Shown here piece by piece: positions 33,766-44,263 of a stretch of DNA of 64,000 bases. Every line of letters starts with the position of its first letter. The first letter of the stretch is position 1. The notes beneath the pieces are model-generated. The model ran no database searches. It was not told the origin of the DNA and saw only the letters and a list, made by a program, of their open reading frames with translations. The stretch spans positions 124,001 through 188,000 of the forward strand of contig JAPFBL010000603.1 of assembly GCA_026182355.1 (NCBI GenBank), in the 5' to 3' direction. The DNA comes from Hermatobates lingyangjiaoensis (Eukaryota > Arthropoda > Insecta > Hemiptera > Hermatobatidae). A program made the translations under genes and the position numbers.

Positions 33766-33990
33766 TAAAGATTTCACATAAACACGTGAAACAACAATAT
33801 GATCAAACCACAATAAAGAAATGGGAAAAACAAGACTAAGATCTTTCAACCGTAACAACGGTCTTCGTCAGAGTCAAAAACCCAACTGACTCACTTGGGT
33901 TTTTGACTCTGACGAAGATCGCTTGTTACGTGTTGAAAGATCTTAGTCTTCTTTTCCCATTTCTTATTGTGTTTGATCATTGATTATTTA
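33766..33990. repeat. Foldback with paired hammerhead-like motifs, GAAAGATCTTAGTC family
   Basis: Arms carry cacgtgaaacaacaatatga / gtttgatcattga ends. Minus core 33834-33875, plus core 33905-33948 (GACT, CTGACGA, A, hairpin, GAAAGATCTT, AGTC). GACT and AGTC are perfectly complementary, as helix I of a hammerhead would need. Confidence 0.75.
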
Positions 33991-34019
33991 TATATATAAT
34001 TATATAATAAAGGAATAAA

Positions 34020-34750
34020 GTTACAGCTAGAGAACGCATCCTGAAAAGACACACTCTCGAATCTCGATAATTTCGGCGTCTTGCCGTCTTCAGGAGTATG
34101 AATAGATAAGAATAATAGAGAAGAAGAATAGGAACGGAGACGTAAATGCGTCCACTGGCCGATGTAAACTCTTCATATATATTATATTATATATTATATA
34201 TATATATATATGAGTTCAAAAACGAATAGTAACACACAGGGAAAGAGAAATACTTCGGATAATCTACCTTCAGAAGAAACGGGAATGAGAGACCAAGCAC
34301 GCAGGAAACGCAACTGCAGGAAAACCTGGGTCTCCCATTCTCTTTTCTTCTGAAGACAGATTATTTGAAAATTTGAGTTAGTGTGCCTCTTTCTCTATTT
34401 ATTACTATTCTTCATGTGTCCAGTTTGGATGGACTTCCTGAGTTTTAAGTATATATATAGACAGTAATTTTCCACCGTCCGTCTTGAACGAACGTACCTC
34501 TTCTTCTTCTTCTTCCCCTGTACACTCTTCCTGACGACAACTTCGTTTCGAAGTATTGGTCCCAGTAAGTGTTTTCGTTCTTTATGTGTTTTTTTTTAGT
34601 TATATATATATTTACTATTGCGAAAAACAAGACGATCCAAAACGGAAAAATAAAGCTCAAAATAGATAAAGAAACAAAAGTAAATAAATAAGATTGACTT
34701 ACAGTCACTAATTTTCGGTTTGAACCGTCATAAGGAGAGATAAGAAAGGA
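34020..34750. repeat. Cluster of ribozyme-like repeat fragments
   Basis: Several partial units in a row: a GAAAATT-type core at 34062-34096 (minus, with a GGC/GCC hairpin), an inverted pair around 34210-34430 (plus core 34348-34379), a GAAGTATTGG variant near 34528-34565, and another GAAAATTAGTG-type core at 34706-34737 (minus). (TA)n-like tracts separate them. The 34445-34708 minus-strand frame is an artefact. Confidence 0.6.
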
Positions 34751-34852
34751 AAACCAATTGCACTGCTGCCAGCATAGACCAAAATTATTTGGGGGCCCAT
34801 TTTTTACTGCTTTCGAATTTAACTTGTTGACTAACTAATTGATGTATTGTAG

Positions 34853-35039
34853 GTGTCGAGGTACGGCTCAGCAGCTATGCTTGAACTTGATGGCGGGGAA
34901 GGACGAAGGTATAATGAGACGTTTACCTATGAAGGTCACCAGTGGCTGATTGTGGACAAACAGGAGGGCGTATACGCTGGTGGCAAAGCAGAATACACTG
35001 GTGTTAGGACGTTCGAGGTCTACAATGACTACCAGAAAG
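34853..35039 (+). CDS. CadN: CadN exon (window exon 16): LamG2
   Basis: The acceptor follows tgtattgtag and the donor is AAAG|gtaaga. It reads VSRYGSAAMLELDGGEGRRY, then NETFTYEGHQWLIVDKQEGV, then AGGKAEYTGVRTFEVYNDYQ. LamG2 strands; strongly conserved. Ends in phase 1. Confidence 0.94.
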
Positions 35040-35377
35040 GTAAGATTTCAGTCGTCAACTTCTTAGTTAACGTAAATATCGTTTTTAAAAATACACTTGT
35101 TATTAATAACTGGCGATTGAATTAGCAAAGTCCTTGTACAGACCCTGTGGAGATTTCATGACTGACTGTAACAATAAGCTTTCATTATTTAATATTTAAA
35201 AGTAAAGAATAAAATTTGTTCAATATCCCACTCACTTTCTGTTTCGTTTTCAAAATCATGTTTAATTTAATAATAATTAAGCAAACATTTATAATTTTAA
35301 GTAAATAAGACAAAAAAATAAATATGATTGATGAAATATGAATGAATGTAAGGTAATATGAATCATTTGGCATGTAG

Positions 35378-35567
35378 GCTGCCTGGACGATATTAGATTA
35401 GAAGGGAAATCGTTGCCCTTACCTCCTTCAGCGAACGGCACCCAATGGGGACAAGCAACCATGATGCGCAACCTAGACAGGGACTGTCCTTCGAACAAGC
35501 CCTGTGCCAACGTCATCTGCCCTGACCCCTTCGAGTGTGTCGACCTTTGGAATGAATACGAGTGCAC
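35378..35567 (+). CDS. CadN: CadN exon (window exon 17): LamG2 end and start of third EGF
   Basis: The acceptor follows tttggcatgtag and the donor is TGCAC|gtaagc. It reads CLDDIRLEGKSLPLPPS (the CxDDIRL closing motif of LamG), then GTQWGQATMMRNLDRDCPS, then CANVICPDPFECVDLWNEYE, the beginning of the membrane-proximal EGF. It carries two bases of a threonine codon into either of the alternative next exons. Confidence 0.94.
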
Positions 35568-35712
35568 GTAAGCATTTCTCACTCAAATATTCATTTTTAT
35601 TCAATTGAAAAAGATTTCTGTCTATCTTCATAAGCATAATTAGATTTTAATTAATTAATTGCTTTAAAAACTTTTACACGTTACTTTTGTCACCGAAAAA
35701 AATTATTTAAGC

Positions 35713-36293
35713 CAGGGGTTCTCAGTCTTACTTGGCCTATGCACCCTCTCTCCCTTTGTCACAATGCCATCCCTCCCCTCTTCATTCCAAGATAATCTTT
35801 TTCAAAAAGTCCATTCTAAATATGCAAATATAGAAATTATTCTTTCTTTATTCATATATATATATATTTACAATTAAAAGAAATGGTCCAGCGGACTTTT
35901 TTAAATAAAATAAATTCAAAGCGAAGGAAACACACGCATACATCGATATTTCGACCATCGTCGTCATCAGGAGGTGTGAAGAGCGAAGAGTCCCGCAGGA
36001 AGACAGGGCGGCGACAGTCGATGTTGATATCGATGTGAGTTATGTCTGTGTCTTTCTGTGTGTTTCCTTCGTTTTGAATTTATTTTATATATATATATTT
36101 ACAAACTTACATAGACTGATTATAATAGAGTTTAATCAAATTAAATGCTAATTAAAAATATTGATGATATAAAATATTAATTCGATTAAAATAGCATTTT
36201 TTTTAGTTTATAATTAATAAATCAAAACTTTAATTGCTTTTCTCACTCTTTAAACTTTTATGATTTCACAATTCACCCCATTGAGAACCCCTG
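35713..36293. mobile_element. hAT-type MITE with 8-bp target duplication
   Basis: Ends CAGGGGTTCTCAG and its complement TTGAGAACCCCTG, flanked by the exact 8-bp duplication atttaagc (35705-35712 and 36294-36301). Interior is AT-rich with no transposase. A ribozyme-like foldback of the GAAATATTGAAG type (35858-36107) is inserted within it. Confidence 0.9.
35858..36107. repeat. Foldback, GAAATATCGATG family, inserted in the hAT MITE
   Basis: Short TA tracts bound two opposed arms (gaaggaaacacacgc / tgtgtttccttcg). The minus-strand core at 35941-35974 has CTGATGA, C, a GAC/GTC hairpin and GAAATAT. It is later than the MITE it interrupts. Confidence 0.7.
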
Positions 36294-36301
36294 ATTTAAG
36301 C

Positions 36302-36520
36302 AATTAAAACTTAAATATCTTATTTAAATAAAACACCTTTATTTATTTCATCGTCTGTTTTATCATTCAATGAACGCAACTTTCGATTTATTGACCAAGA
36401 ATTGGTCTTATTTAGAGATACCAAGTATTTATACCTCATATATGGTTGAAACTACAGTTAAAATGTGTTTTATTGAAATAATAACTGTGGAACTGTCAGA
36501 AAACAAAATTGATATTCATA
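36302..36520. other. Intron, nothing recognised
   Basis: AT-rich. The plus-strand frame at 36370-36567 has no recognisable domain and runs into the foldback that follows. Confidence 0.45.
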
Positions 36521-36539
36521 TAGCTCCTCGACCACTGAT

Positions 36540-36840
36540 TTATAAAGTTCAAAAAAAGGGTTCTTGAAGATTTTGGTCTAAAGAAAATTATACTCCTGTT
36601 TATACGCTGACGTTTCATCAAAATTTTTTTGGTATTTTCACCACTTGTTTTTGAGGAAAAACACTATTTAACAGTCCATGCCCTTATCTACCAGCATCAT
36701 AACAGATGCTTTAACAAAACCTTCCTTTGTATCGAAAAAATTTTTGATGAAACGTCGGTGTATAAACCGGAGTTTAATTTTCTTTAGACCATATATCCTC
36801 AAGAACCCCTTCTTTGAACTTTAAATTTAAACCACTTATA
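36540..36840. repeat. Foldback with GAAACGTC motif
   Basis: The arms (about 36545-36630 and 36735-36835) are opposed; the right arm holds tgatgaaacgtcggtg, and the left arm its complement with one change. Part of the same broad ribozyme-like group, but without a clear CTGANGA core. Confidence 0.6.
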
Positions 36841-39190
36841 TTTATATTGAACGTTAAATTCAATGTTAAACTCTTACCAGAAGAGAAATACACACTATCA
36901 TATTAGCCTCATATTGTCTGCAAATGATATTGCAGTGTTCCAATATTCTGATTATTTTGAATATTTGAGTATATATCTCTTGTTTAACTTTTAAATTTCG
37001 ATATCAGAATATACTAATTTCATATTTATTGATGTTGAGCATAAAAATAAAAACAAACCTGCATAGTTTCATTATTTTCAAAAATTAATTTTACAAATCA
37101 TTAAACGAAATTCTATTTTACGTATATGTTTTTCCAGTATATTGATTCATGAATTTTTAGACTTGTACAGAAAAAAAGAAGTACTAATAATTTTTTACAA
37201 AAATTATTACAAATGTTTATTATTTTTTTTGTTATATTCTTCTTTTGGACACGTTATTTTTCTTCGTTGTTATTTTTGTAGGTAGCATTTTCCAATTTGG
37301 TTAACAATTCATCTTTTCATTATTAAATCGACAGTTCAAAGTTCCTGACCATACTTGTGTTCATTAAAATTCCAGATATAATAATTCCCAACTTATATCT
37401 AATATTAACGGATTTTACCCGTTAAATTGCTAAAATAATTTGCATTTTGTACAATTCCAGTGATTTTTTTTCCCTAATATTGAATAATTAGACAATGACA
37501 GTAAATTATGACTTTATTCTTTTTATAATTTATTATAAAATAGTTTATTTAAGTATAATTTAATTTAGTTCCTTTGATGTTTTTTTTTATTGTTTTTCAG
37601 ACCAACACATTTTGCACGAATGACTTTGGTGACTGGTTTCTTTTTACTTATAATATGTTTGTTTTCTTTTTCTCAGTTTCTTTTGATTTCAAAAAGCCTT
37701 ATGTTCACCACTATTACTAACATTTACTAATGTTTTTACTAATTACTAATGTTTTGCTAATGTTTTACTAATGTTTTGCTAACAGCCAATCATTTCCTTG
37801 TACTCTCATGACCTTGGGTTAACGGTTCACAGGATTAACACAATGCTTGCATGCTAATACTCACATTGTATTACCCTCATCATTTGGAAAGTGTATAATC
37901 TTTATTAATGAGATAGTAAAACCAGTTCTAAAAAGAAAAAAAAATAAATCGATAACTCTTTTAGAAATTTATTTTAAGTTTTCGGTAGCAAAAAATATCT
38001 AATGTTAAAAAAAAATATATTCTCTTTACCGATTACAATGAATATGGTCTAGTTTTTTGGAGTCAAAGTTGTTCAGTCTTCCACTCTTCCATCGGGTATG
38101 TCATTATTTTTTCATTTTATTATACACAATTCCGGTTATTTTTGTAACTTTTAATTTCTAATTTGTATTGTAAAAGTTTTTTCTGTCGATGAAAACGAAG
38201 TGTTCGAGACGTGTAGAATAACAAAAAAAGGCTTCTTTTTTGTGTTTGGAGACTTTTTTTTTATCCATTTACCCCAGTAGAAGATCTACAATATTTAACT
38301 TTTCACGGTTTCTTCCAGATTTGGTTTTCGTTTTAAAATATTTCACTATTTTTTACTTCTTCATGATTTGTATCAAATTCTGTATAATGTTCTTTTTATT
38401 TATGAGCTCGTGAACCCAATTATTATAAAAATAAAATATAAATTATTAACATTATAAAATTATTATATAATATAAAATTATTATTATTTTATATTATAAA
38501 ATATTTATTATATTAAATAAAAATTTTATATAATGAATGTCATTGTTTCTTCCGATCCATATTAAGTATATGTATATAAAATGTATAAAGAAGTGCTAAT
38601 AATTTTATGGAGCATAAAATGAAAAACCACGCATAAAGTGTGGTTTTCATTTTAAAATATTTCACTATTTTTTACTTCTTCATGATTTGTAACAAATTCT
38701 GTTTAATGTCCTTTTCATTTATGAGATCGTGAATCCAATTATATAAAATTATATAATAATTTTATATTATATAATAGTATATAAAATTATATTATATTAT
38801 ATAATAATTTTATATTATATAATAGTGTATAAAATTATATTATATTATATAATAATTTTATATAATGTATGTTAAAAAAAAGAAACTTACATTAAGAGCA
38901 ACTAATATTGCAGTGCTAGAGAATAAACTAAGAACAGTTGATTTGAAAATAATTCGTTTCTCTAAAGTAATATTCAATAGCTTCGAATTCTCAATATAAT
39001 TAATTAACTAATTTACATGATACTCTCATCGCATTGTTATTCATTCTTTTTCAATATTTTTTTAAGTTTTTTGCTGGGTTTGAGGATTATTTTCATTTTT
39101 CGAATAAAAACTAAACCTGTTTGAAGTTATGAATTTTAATCAACTATTTTGTTGAATTCATGCATTTCATCATTACCACAGAGGTTAGTA
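36841..39190. other. Long intron upstream of the alternative exons, AT-rich
   Basis: Contains a GTGTTCGAGACG motif near 38200 (decayed GAAACGCG-family copy), a direct duplication at 38325-38428 / 38647-38750, and very AT-rich spacer (38440-38570, 38750-38870) with ttatattatataat repeats. No exon seen. Confidence 0.5.
38325..38750. repeat. Direct duplication of about 104 bp, 322 bp apart
   Basis: ttttaaaatatttcactatt and the following 85 bases (through atgattt, aattctgt, atttatgag) occur at about 38325-38428 and again at about 38647-38750 with a few differences. Each copy is followed by a TA-rich run. Confidence 0.8.
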
Positions 39191-39191
39191 T

Positions 39192-39398
39192 TATTAATAT
39201 TAGACATATAATCTACCGTCTTACCTCGTACATTACTGCCGTAGCCGTAGCCGTCGGACCGGTTTCAGGTGTCACCCATCTTCAACACGAACTGAAGTTC
39301 TTCAGTTCGTGTTGAAGATGGGTGACACCTGAAACCGGTCCGACAGCTACGGCAGTAATGTACGAGGTAAGACGGTAGATTATATGTTTAATATTAAT
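39192..39398. repeat. Near-perfect long palindrome just upstream of exon 18a
   Basis: Left arm 39192-39296, four-base loop gttc, right arm 39301-39398. The match is nearly complete over about 100 bp (ttcaacacgaactgaa against ttcagttcgtgttgaa at the centre; agacatataatctaccgtct at the ends). It could be a MITE. In the CadN transcript it would fold into a stable hairpin ending about 220 bp before exon 18a. Confidence 0.85.
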
Positions 39399-39621
39399 CA
39401 TTTTGTTGAGTTCCACAGTGCCACACCACACACAATCTGTTTTGGATATTGCTTATTTTCAAAAGTAAGTGGAAAAAACTGGTTCAAGGCTGTGTAGTTA
39501 AAGGTAATTTGTTTTAATCTGCAAATATTAAACTTAATGGCAGATATCAAGTCAGATGATGAGGGTGATTTTAAGATATTTTGAATGAATGTTGGTTTTT
39601 GCTGAACAAGTTGATGGTTAG

Positions 39622-39863
39622 GTGTGGTGAGGGTCGCATAGTGTCGCCCGACGGCAAAGGTTGTGTGGATAAGAATGAATGCCTGGACAACCCTTGTCGG
39701 AACGGAGGCAAGTGTTACAACCAAGACCCGCGCTTGCGCTACCATTGCGACTGCCCTGACGGCTTCTACGGCGAGAACTGCGAGCTCGTCCAGGAAGGCC
39801 AGACTCTCAAGCTCGGCATGGGCGCTCTGGCCGCCATCTTGGTCTGCTTACTCATCATCATGA
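39622..39863 (+). CDS. CadN: CadN alternative exon A: third EGF plus transmembrane segment
   Basis: A 242-nt exon joining the split threonine codon. It reads [15 protein letters not shown], then the EGF module [28 protein letters not shown], then [12 protein letters not shown]. After that comes a hydrophobic segment [14 protein letters not shown], the start of the transmembrane helix completed by the next exon. The acceptor (ttgatggttag) has almost no pyrimidine tract; the donor ATGA|gtgagt is strong. It has the same length and phase as exon B at 40780. In Drosophila CadN, exons 18a and 18b are used mutually exclusively at this position. Confidence 0.95.
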
Positions 39864-40002
39864 GTGAGTTGATCCTTTGCATGCCTCTCTTAACATTTCT
39901 TTTTATCTTTATTCGCAGGCTCAAGTGAAAGAAATCTATTAATCTTCAGTCAATGTAAAGTGATACATAATGATCTTTTATGTGAAGTGCTTTAGATTAG
40001 GA

Positions 40003-40397
40003 CAGGTGTGGGGAACCTATGGCCTTTTAAATCAAAAAGTGCATTCTTCTGTAGATTGTGGAGAAAAATGTTTCAAAATCCAAAGAATTACAATTCTGGT
40101 AATGAAAGCAAAAAATTTTAGCATTTAGGAAGAAGACTATTTATCAATCATTACTTCAAAAGTTTAAGCTTTTAGAAAATCATTTTCCTGAATAAACGAA
40201 GATAATGAGGTCACTGCAGAATCTTTTGAAACATGCAAATTAGTTTTAGATACACTGATAGAGTAATATAATGATGGATTCAAGGATTTTACAATATAAC
40301 TGTTATACAAGAACTTGCTTATTCATTCGTTGTTGCCTTTGGGGAAAGGGACGTTTTCTAAAATGGCCTTTACTCCCAGAAAAGTTCCCCACCGCTC
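40003..40397. mobile_element. hAT-type MITE between the two alternative exons
   Basis: Left end CAGGTGTGGGGAACC, right end GTTCCCCACCGCTC (last base altered from CTG). The flanks gattagga and gattaggt match at 7 of 8 bases, a plausible 8-bp target duplication. No coding capacity. It makes up more than 40% of the intron separating exon A from exon B. Confidence 0.75.
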
Positions 40398-40779
40398 GAT
40401 TAGGTTTACATTAAATCGTTTTTTTTTTTTGTGAATATATACTTTTTAGAGATACCTCATTTATGATTTGGCACCCATGGGTGAGCCACGATACTAGGAG
40501 TGACAACAGCTTGATGGATCACCCATCCAAGTGGCAATCAAGTCTAGTGTCCCTTAACTTCGCTGATATAATAGGAACTGATGGATAGTGGCATATTGAG
40601 GAAGTTTATGATTTCTTTCACTTGCTTTGTTTGATGTTTTTCCACTAACAGCATGCAAAGGCACGTTTCATTTGACTCAACTGGGTTTTTTCCGCAATCG
40701 GCTATCACCTGGGACAGGTGTAAAATGTGTTGGTCATCGTAAGAATGTCGGTAAGTGGTCTCTGTGTGTGTGGTAACAG

Positions 40780-41021
40780 TTGCCCCAAGGGCCGGCGCTC
40801 GATGGGCGGCCGATGTGTCAACATTGACGAGTGCCAGCTTTGGTCGCCCTGTAATAATGGAGGCACTTGCATTGACCTGGAGGACGAGCGACTCTTCTAC
40901 TGCCACTGCACGCCTCTCTTCACCGGACTCCACTGTGACCTTGAACTCCTTCAGGCTGGAGTTATTCAGCCCTCTACTGACTTTATTATTGCACTCCTAA
41001 TTTGTCTTTTGTTATTAATTA
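40780..41021 (+). CDS. CadN: CadN alternative exon B: third EGF plus transmembrane segment
   Basis: A 242-nt exon, same phase as exon A. The acceptor follows gtgtgtggtaacag and the donor is ATTA|gtaagt. It reads TCPKGRRSMGGRC, then NIDECQLWSPCNNGGTCIDL, then the remaining EGF cysteines (FYCHCTPLFTGLHC), then a hydrophobic segment FIIALLICLLLLI. The cysteine pattern is like exon A, while the residues differ widely. A transcript would use A or B; using both would shift the frame because the exon length is not a multiple of three. Confidence 0.95.
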
Positions 41022-41214
41022 GTAAGTTTTTATTTCTTTACACATTTTCATTATATTTATTTAATATTTTTATTAAATTTTATTTATTTTATTTTGTTTA
41101 ATTCATTTAAAATCAAAAATTGTTTATGACACAAAAACGAATCCGTTGATTTGCAAGAAGTACCAGAATTGTTTACATATATTCTATTTACTCTTAATAT
41201 GCCATAGTATAATA

Positions 41215-41659
41215 CAGTGTTTCCCAAACTTTTTCGAGCGACCGCTCCCTTGGGTCCGTAAACCTATACTCAACACTCCTCAATAATCAGAATCTTAGAC
41301 TAAAAAACGAAACGAGTAACACTTTAATAATTAAATTAATATAATGTCTAATCGAATATTTATTTATAATCCAATATATGTATTGTTTCATAGCATATTC
41401 ATGCAAAAGAATTAATACACAATAAAAGAAACTTAGATGAGACTATACTTTCAACATAAAAATAAATTATCAAAACAAATAAGTTTAAGAAACCTTTTCC
41501 TAGAAGTTTACATGTGGTGTTTTCACTTAAATTTAGAAATTATATTGCATGAAATTTTCATTTTATGGAAATAGAATCCCCACTCCTTTTTGCATTAGCG
41601 CCCCCCGATATCAAAGCACCGCCCCCAGGGGGGTGGTACCGCCCTTTTTGGAAACGCTG
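41215..41659. mobile_element. hAT-type MITE with exact 8-bp target duplication
   Basis: Left end CAGTGTTTCCCAAACTTTTT and right end TTTTTGGAAACGCTG, flanked by gtataata on both sides (41207-41214, 41660-41667). GC-rich right end (gcgccccccgatatcaaagc), AT-rich interior, no transposase. Lies 190 bp beyond exon B. Confidence 0.92.
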
Positions 41660-41719
41660 GTATAATATAATTAGAGTTATAGAATTGTGCCTGATATTTT
41701 ATTTACTATATATATATTA

Positions 41720-41976
41720 TTAAAAAAAGTATCCATAATTTGCGGAAACTTGCTTCTTGATCAGTTTCTCTGAATAACGATTTCGTTATTGCATCTAAAC
41801 TAGATAACACTCTTCCTACAGTCAAGTCTTTCCTAGAGCCATTCTCTTTCAGACGAGAATGATTCTCAAATGTTTTTCCTTTTATATAGACGAAGTAGAG
41901 TCAATTAGGAGGATTGAGGTTGTTTGTTCAAAGTTAGGAGCTGAGTGAGCTAAATAACTTCATATTTGATATGTCT

Positions 41977-42023
<47 letters not shown>

Positions 42024-42304
42024 ACTAAAAAATGATTGATCGGGATGCGGTCAGTTTCTTCCACTTTCAATTCAAACTCTCATTGCCGACGTTTCGATTT
42101 TATTTAACATCTTTTTCAAAGGCGCAAGTAGGAGTATTGGCAATTGAAGGATTGAAATACTCCCCTTGTGCCTTTGGAAAAAGATTTTAAATAAAATCGA
42201 AACGTCGGCAATGATAGTTTGAATTGAAAGTGGAAGAAACTGACCGCATCCCGATCAATCATTTTTTAGTTGTATATCTGTCACACGGTCGAGAATTTAT
42301 TAGT

Positions 42305-42340
<36 letters not shown>

Positions 42341-42712
42341 ATACAACATATCAATATTCAGTTAGAAACCTGCCAAAAACATTTTAAAGTTATTTGAAAC
42401 AGAAGACGAAAGAGACCCAGCCCAGGTAGTAACAGCGACCCCTTAGTTCACTCACCTCCAGCTTTGAACAAACAACCTTAATCCTCCTAATTGACTCTAC
42501 TTTGCCTATATAAAAGGAAAATCATTTGAGAATCATTCCTGTTCCGACGATGGCTCTAGGTAAAAGTTGAAACATGTTGACTTTAGGAAGTTTTTTCTAT
42601 ATGTTATATAGTTTAGAAGCAATAATGAAGTCGTTATTCAGGAGGACAGGGAAACTTATTTGAAGTAAGTTTCCGCAAACTATGGTTACTTTTTTAATAA
42701 TACGTGCTAAGG
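41720..42712. mobile_element. Nested Penelope-like inverted repeat
   Basis: The outer arms (about 41722-41965 and 42470-42710) are opposed copies of a PLE start: the left arm read on the minus strand gives GRVLSSLDAITKSLFRETD. The right arm carries gttgaaacatgttgac (ribozyme-like, 42548-42590). Inside lie (TA)n tracts (41981-42020 and 42309-42338) and an inner palindrome (42021-42290) with cores at 42085-42123 (minus) and 42170-42209 (plus; GCC..GAAACGTC, GGC). Arms of the inner palindrome match almost completely. Confidence 0.65.
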
Positions 42713-43190
42713 ACTGCTACAAAAATTTACAAATATATGTAGTACATGACTCTTTTTTTCTTGATATTTTTGTTGGCATTAATTATACTTAAATAAGACC
42801 TAAAAATCTTGGTGATAACACTCATTATTATTAAAGAACACATCATTCTCTATCAATCTTTTATCAATTTAAGGGAATTGACTTCCATCTATTAGTATAA
42901 TTTTGTTTTCTTAGTACACATTCAAATTTTGTAAATTTCCTTTTCGTCCAATTGAGTTTATTAAATAGAAGATACGAGAAGAAGAAAAAATAATCTTGCG
43001 TTAGACATCTCACTACTTTCGTTGTTATATTATAATTAATATTAATACTTTCATTTCTAAATATTTCATATTTCTCTATGTTAAAAAAACATAATTTTTT
43101 TAAACAATATGGAAAGAGGTTATGTACTTGTGATGATTTTCACATTGTAAAATAATTTGTTATTATACTTTACAATAATAAGGCAACAGG
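42713..43190. other. Intron, nothing recognised
   Basis: AT-rich intron with no recognisable elements. Confidence 0.5.
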
Positions 43191-43440
43191 TTCTATTTAG
43201 GTTAGGTTAAGTTGCATCGGCAGTCCCACAAGATAACATATAGGTCGAAAATTGGCCCTTTGTGATACCACACAATGAAGATTGATTTTGTATTGGGAGT
43301 CCTAAATTTTGTCTGACTCAATTATATTTAGAGTTGGGGATCTTTAACGAGTATACCTTCATTTCTAAATATTTGTAAAGTAATATTCTTCTTCCAAGGA
43401 CGACGTGCTCAGATTTATTCACCGCCGTCATCAATAAATC
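43191..43440 (-). repeat. SINE-like fragment
   Basis: Shares gacgacgtgctc..atttatt and taaagatccccaactctaaa blocks with the repeats at 56.1 kb and 9.1 kb. Adjacent to, and perhaps interrupted by, the minus-strand PLE copy. Confidence 0.4.
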
Positions 43441-43792
43441 TCGTATGGTTTTTCGGGATACCTACTGTAAGATGGAAGGTAAGACGTCTTGATAGTCTGG
43501 TTGTAGTCATCCCGATGTACTTTGTAGGACACAGGCTTCACAGTTCCCGGTATTACATGTATATTGGTACACCAAGTGACTTTTTTGCAGCACTGAGACA
43601 TCTGATTGGGGGTGGTTTTTAAGAAGAAGGTTTTGAGTCTTTTTGCTTTGGCAGTAAATCCTAAGTCGGAGTTCATCAGTTTCATTTGTCGGGAAAACAT
43701 TAGTGCGAATGATCTTTCTTAGGGCACGTTCAACTAGTTTGTAGAAACTGTGCATATATGCTCTATAGTAGAGATCTATTGTTTCTCCTGGA
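43431..43792 (-). pseudogene. Penelope-like GIY-YIG remnant (frameshifted, minus strand)
   Basis: The minus strand encodes FYKLVERALRKIIRTNVFPT, then LLLKNHPQSDVSVLQKSHLV, then YQYTCNTGNCEAC, after which the frame shifts. The shifted part corresponds to the YIG..HLT region in the plus-strand neighbour. Truncated at both ends; no RT. Confidence 0.7.
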
Positions 43793-44263
43793 TTGATTAC
43801 ATTTGGTTCTCTTTTTTTTCCTCAAAAACTTCTCCTTAAAAACTGCCCCCACAGGGATGTCTCAGTGATGCAAAAAAGTCACTTGGTGTACCAATATACA
43901 TGTAATACCGGGAACTGTGAAGCCTGTCCTACAAAGTACATCGGGATGACTACAACCAGACTATCAAGATGGCTTACCTTCCATCTTACAGCAGGTACCT
44001 CGAAAAACCATACAAGACAAGTACATAATACAACATTAACGAGGGAAATGTTAGAGAAAGGAATAACAACTTCAAGAATAGAAAATAATACCAGCCGCCT
44101 TCGTATCCTCGAGGCATTATACATCAAGGACATCCAACCTTCTATGAACATTCAGGCCAACAGTACAGACATAATACCAAGTTGTAAGAACTTCGATAGT
44201 TCTTATAAACTTAATAGGCCTACACTGACAGGACCCCCAAACAATGTGTATAACAAGTTGTAA
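43793..44263 (+). pseudogene. Penelope-like element GIY-YIG endonuclease C-terminus (plus strand)
   Basis: 156 codons: LLLKNCPHRDVSVMQKSHLV, then YQYTCNTGNCEACPTKYIGM (cysteine linker and YIG motif), then TTTRLSRWLTFHLTAGTSKN with the arginine in SRW, then HTRQVHN. The ends KDIQPSMNIQ fit the family's conserved C-terminal ..P.IN.Q motif. RT is missing. It stands back-to-back with the minus-strand copy, of which it shares about 60 residues. The coding stop is at 44261-44263. Confidence 0.8.

Noticed and set aside
36370..36567. A 65-codon plus-strand frame as an extra CadN exon
   Set aside because: It overlaps a foldback arm, has no EGF or LamG residues, and exon 17 joins directly to exon A or B in phase.
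40544..40933. Minus-strand frame across alternative exon B
   Set aside because: Antisense shadow of exon B; no domain.
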